A stretch of DNA of 7,952 bases from assembly GCA_023421635.1 (NCBI GenBank), contig JAEZSU010000216.1:1-7952 (forward strand), read 5' to 3'. Each line of letters starts with the position of its first letter. Position 1 is the stretch's first letter. The position numbers and the translations under genes are program-made. Shown one piece after another: positions 6,232 to 7,952 of this stretch. Source of the stretch: Actinomycetes bacterium (GTDB taxonomy: Bacteria > Actinomycetota > Actinomycetes > Actinomycetales > Microbacteriaceae). Under the pieces are notes generated by a model. It saw nothing but the letters and a program-made list of their open reading frames with translations. It was not told where the DNA came from and did no database searches.

Positions 6232-6290
6232 GCGAGACCCCCTCATGATCTGATGTCGCGGGCATCGCACAGGCCCGTCGCATTCACAAA

Positions 6291-6307
6291 CCGGTCAATT
6301 CGACCGG
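6291..6307. promoter_or_regulatory. 17-bp near-palindrome, possible operator between divergent genes
   Basis: CCGGTC (6291-6296) and GACCGG (6302-6307) flank AATTC; apart from one pair (6297/6301) the 17-mer is a palindrome about 6299. It lies in the 141-nt gap between the divergent DUF3073 and universal stress protein genes. It is about 8 nt upstream of a possible -10, TAGCAT (6315-6320), so it would cover the -35/spacer region for the stress protein gene. It is a candidate repressor or activator site; no regulator is identified. Confidence 0.35.
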
Positions 6308-6314
6308 GGAAGAG

Positions 6315-6320
6315 TAGCAT
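6315..6320 (+). promoter_or_regulatory. Possible -10 element of the universal stress protein gene
   Basis: TAGCAT fits the TANNNT pattern and would give a 5' untranslated leader of about 46 nt before the ATG at 6373. No good -35 is found at 16-18 nt spacing. This weak match is listed because it is the best candidate in the intergenic region; no riboswitch or small RNA gene is recognisable there. Confidence 0.3.
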
Positions 6321-6360
6321 TCAGGATATCACGGCGCCTGCATACACAGCCGCCGGAGCC

Positions 6361-6368
6361 GGGGAGGA
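6361..6368 (+). promoter_or_regulatory. Shine-Dalgarno sequence deciding the stress-protein start
   Basis: GGGGAGGA lies 4 nt before the ATG at 6373. The frame is open for 82 codons upstream, but those codons run through the intergenic region and the DUF3073 start on the other strand, so this site fixes the true start. It contrasts with the three genes in this window that have no such site. Confidence 0.8.
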
Positions 6369-6372
6369 ACAC

Positions 6373-6876
6373 ATGGGCCAGCACACCGACTGGGCCGGCG
6401 CCGTCGTGGTCGGGATGGTCCCCGACCTGCCGCGCCGGGTCCTCGACGAGGCGGTCCGATACGCGGGGCTGTTCGGCGCCCCGCTGGTGGTCGCCTACGT
6501 CGACGTCACGAGGTTCGTGACCTACGAGGATCCGGACGGGACACCCCACACGGCGCCCATCGATCTGAACATCACCGCGGGGGAGACCGCGACCGAGTCG
6601 GTCCGGCAGGAGGCCGCCGCCGCACTCGACGGCAGCGGCCTGCGCTGGACGGTCCGCACCCTGGTCGGCGACCCGGCGATGGCGTTGAAGGGGCTGGCCG
6701 AAGAGGTCGGCGCCCCGCTCATCATCGTCGGCACGCGCCGCCGCGGCTTCGGCGAGTCCGTCCGCGAGTTCTTCACCGGGTCGGTGGCCGCCCGCCTGGC
6801 GCACCGGCAGCACCGCCCGGTGCTGGTCGTGCCGCTCCAGGAATCGCTGAGCGACGACGTCCCCTGGGCCGAGTAG
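6373..6876 (+). CDS. Universal stress protein (UspA-like, single domain)
   Basis: 167 residues, one Usp fold. Visible features: strand 1 AVVVGMVPD (10-18), helix 1 RRVLDEAVRYAGLFGAP (21-37), strand 2 LVVAYVDVTRF (38-48), a long variable region (49-75), strand 3 RWTVRTLVGDPAMALKGLAE (91-110), and PLIIVGTRRRGFG (115-127) leading to TGSVAARLAHRQHRPVLVVP (135-154). The terminal GSVA...RPVLVV is typical of the family. The usual ATP loop is G-2x-G-9x-G(S/T); here the stretch is G120-TRRRGFGESVREFFT-G136-S137, with Arg in place of the second Gly and three extra residues. ATP binding is therefore uncertain. Such proteins are cytosolic and help cells survive stress or dormancy, but no specific partner can be named. 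The strong ribosome binding site at 6361-6368 fixes the start. Its stop codon directly abuts that of the convergent PadR gene. Confidence 0.92.
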   Translation: MGQHTDWAGAVVVGMVPDLPRRVLDEAVRYAGLFGAPLVVAYVDVTRFVTYEDPDGTPHTAPIDLNITAGETATESVRQEAAAALDGSGLRWTVRTLVGDPAMALKGLAEEVGAPLIIVGTRRRGFGESVREFFTGSVAARLAHRQHRPVLVVPLQESLSDDVPWAE

Positions 6877-7488
6877 TCAGCGCCCGCCGAGCGCCCGGCG
6901 CACCCGGTCGGCGGCCGCATCCACCGCGTCGGCGAGGTCGTCGATGACGTTGCTCGTGATCTCGCCGCCCCGTGCCGCATGACTGCGCAGGTCGGTGCGC
7001 ACCCGCGCCCGGAACTCGGTCATCGCCACGTCGGCCCGGTGGAGCTGCTCCCGGGTGCGCGCGCGGGGGTCGGTGTGCTCCGCCGGCTCGGGCTCCGCAT
7101 CCCGCTCCGCGGCGGCGGCAGCGGCGAGATCGGCACGCAGGCTCTTCATCGCCTCCTTGACGCTGCCGCGCACCTGATCGGCGATGAGCCGGACCGAGTC
7201 GGCGAGGTCCGCCTCGATGCCGGCGAAGTCGTCGGCGCGCGCTGCGACCTCGGCCCGGCCTGCCGCGGTGATCTCGTAGACCGTCTTGCGGCCGTCGACG
7301 CGCTTGGTGACGAGGCCCTCCTCTTCGAGCTTCGCCAGGCGAGGGTAGATCGTGCCGGCGCTGGGCGTGTAGGTGCCGCCCGTCCGGTCGGAGAGGGCGT
7401 GGATGAGGTCGTAGCCGTGCCGCGGCTCCTCGTCCAGGAGGTTCAGCAGGTACAGCCGTAGGTCGCCGTGGGAGAAGACGGGGGCCAT
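6877..7488 (-). CDS. PadR-family transcriptional regulator
   Basis: 203 residues. The winged helix-turn-helix spans about 8-80 with the family pattern: LRLYLLNLLDEEPRHGYDLI (10-29), SAGTIYPRLAKLEEEGLV (43-60, the recognition helix region), then the wing RVDGRKTVYEITAAGR (63-78). The rest (80-203) is helical, with an Ala/Glu-rich linker (122-140) and a C-terminal helix (180-200), probably for dimerisation, and is longer than a minimal PadR. These proteins usually repress their own operon or a neighbouring transporter or stress gene, sometimes lifted by a small ligand. Here the gene starts 1 nt after the stop of the DUF4097 gene, so they form an operon and the DUF4097 protein is a likely functional partner. 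AGGAGG (plus-strand 7495-7500) lies 6 nt before the ATG on the minus strand. The operator should be upstream of the operon, outside the window. Confidence 0.95.
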   Translation of the reverse strand: MAPVFSHGDLRLYLLNLLDEEPRHGYDLIHALSDRTGGTYTPSAGTIYPRLAKLEEEGLVTKRVDGRKTVYEITAAGRAEVAARADDFAGIEADLADSVRLIADQVRGSVKEAMKSLRADLAAAAAAERDAEPEPAEHTDPRARTREQLHRADVAMTEFRARVRTDLRSHAARGGEITSNVIDDLADAVDAAADRVRRALGGR

Positions 7489-7489
7489 C

Positions 7490-7952
7490 TCAGGCCTCCT
7501 CGGATGCGCGGCGGACGACCGTGATGGCGCCCGAGACCGAGTTCGCCCGCACGTCGGCGAAGCTGCCGCTGGTGTCGCCCGAGGTGTGCGTCACCGCGCT
7601 GCCGAAGCCGGCCTTCCCGGAGTGCATGACCCCGTCGACCTGCACCCTGCCGCTGACGCTGCGCACCACGTAGTTCGCGGGGTAGCCGTCGTCGAGTCGC
7701 ACCGTCGTCCCCCCGGAGACGGTGTTCACGCCGATGCGGTGCACCGGTCCTCGTGCATCGATCAGCGTCGCACCGGACACCGTGTCGATCGTCACAGCGG
7801 CGAGCTCGCCGGTGACGGCGACGTCGCCGGAGACGCTGTTCGTCGAGAGCGAGCCGATCACCTCACGCGCCTGGAGGTCGCCGGAGACCGAGTTCGCGCT
7901 GAGGTCCCCCTCCAGCCCGTCGACGATGAGATCGCCGGAGACGGTGTTGAGC
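7490..7952 (-). CDS. DUF4097 family repeat protein (N-terminal part outside window)
   Basis: The frame is open to the window edge, so the GTG at 7861 is only an internal codon; about 153 residues are visible. The protein consists of short repeats centred on (N/D)-(S/T)-V-S-G: Val codons begin on the minus strand at 7942, 7888, 7834, 7780, 7720, 7657 and 7537, with one degenerate copy (HTSGDTSG) between the last two. The first spacings are exactly 18 residues, then they loosen. Repeats of this kind (S/T-V-S-G-D followed by a hydrophobic strand) form a beta-solenoid-like DUF4097 domain. The family has no known enzymatic role and often sits beside PadR regulators or envelope-stress genes. In this orientation the gene precedes padR, whose ATG begins 1 nt after its stop and whose ribosome binding site lies within its 3' end. 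Signal or membrane segments, if any, would be in the missing part. Confidence 0.88.
   Translation of the reverse strand, partial: LNTVSGDLIVDGLEGDLSANSVSGDLQAREVIGSLSTNSVSGDVAVTGELAAVTIDTVSGATLIDARGPVHRIGVNTVSGGTTVRLDDGYPANYVVRSVSGRVQVDGVMHSGKAGFGSAVTHTSGDTSGSFADVRANSVSGAITVVRRASEEA

Noticed and set aside
6127..6372. In-frame extension of the universal stress protein to 6127
   Set aside because: It would cross the divergent intergenic region and overlap the DUF3073 coding sequence; the strong ribosome binding site at 6361-6368 marks the true ATG.
6979..7461. 160-codon plus-strand frame antisense to padR
   Set aside because: It lies inside a clear PadR gene and has shadow-frame composition with no motif.
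7859..7861. GTG as the start of the DUF4097 protein
   Set aside because: In-frame V-S-G repeats continue upstream to the window edge with the same 18-residue period.
7534..7952. CRISPR-like array
   Set aside because: The 54-nt periodicity is coding, in frame, with degenerate copies and no unique spacers; it reflects protein repeats.

Overview
The window is GC-rich, with G/C strongly favoured at third codon positions. Gene content (two HtaA domains in one surface protein, purM-purF beside a convergent DUF3073 gene, a PadR/DUF4097 pair) points to a high-GC actinobacterium, most likely Microbacteriaceae and plausibly Microbacterium. The genus is my inference from protein flavour and synteny, not a search result. 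I see no mobile element, CRISPR array, tRNA or rRNA.

Layout. 1-2300 (+): 3' part of a large membrane-anchored surface protein with Ig-like domains and two HtaA heme-binding-type domains, ending in a transmembrane helix and basic tail, followed by a perfect 13-bp hairpin (2313-2344). 2375-2719 (+): small protein with two membrane helices. 2716-3333 (-): 205-residue protein I do not recognise; its stop codon overlaps that of the previous gene. 3396-4520 and 4527-5987 (+): purM and purF, a two-gene purine-biosynthesis operon 6 nt apart. 5998-6028: hairpin shared by purF and the convergent 6040-6231 (-) DUF3073 gene. 6373-6876 (+): universal stress protein. 6877-7488 (-) and 7490-7952 (-): PadR-family regulator and the C-terminal part of a DUF4097 repeat protein, the DUF4097 gene being upstream in the same operon and running off the window.

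How it works together. PurF makes phosphoribosylamine (committed step of IMP synthesis) and PurM makes AIR (step 5), so the pair is co-expressed purine housekeeping. PadR and DUF4097 are probably one envelope-stress-type regulatory unit. The HtaA protein is probably part of a heme/iron acquisition locus lying upstream of the window. The other genes have no shared pathway that I can see.

Most notable observations: PurF is of the E. coli type (Met-Cys start, no propeptide, only two of four Fe-S ligand positions of the Bacillus type), unlike the Bacillus-type PurF of mycobacteria, and the gene order is purM-purF. Three genes (2375, 3333, 3396) have a -10-like hexamer exactly 6 nt before the start codon and no Shine-Dalgarno sequence, which predicts leaderless mRNAs. 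The surface protein carries a perfect 20-nt repeat at a 360-nt offset, a sign of tandem domain duplication. I found no clear new multi-gene defence or metabolic system; this is mainly core chromosome.
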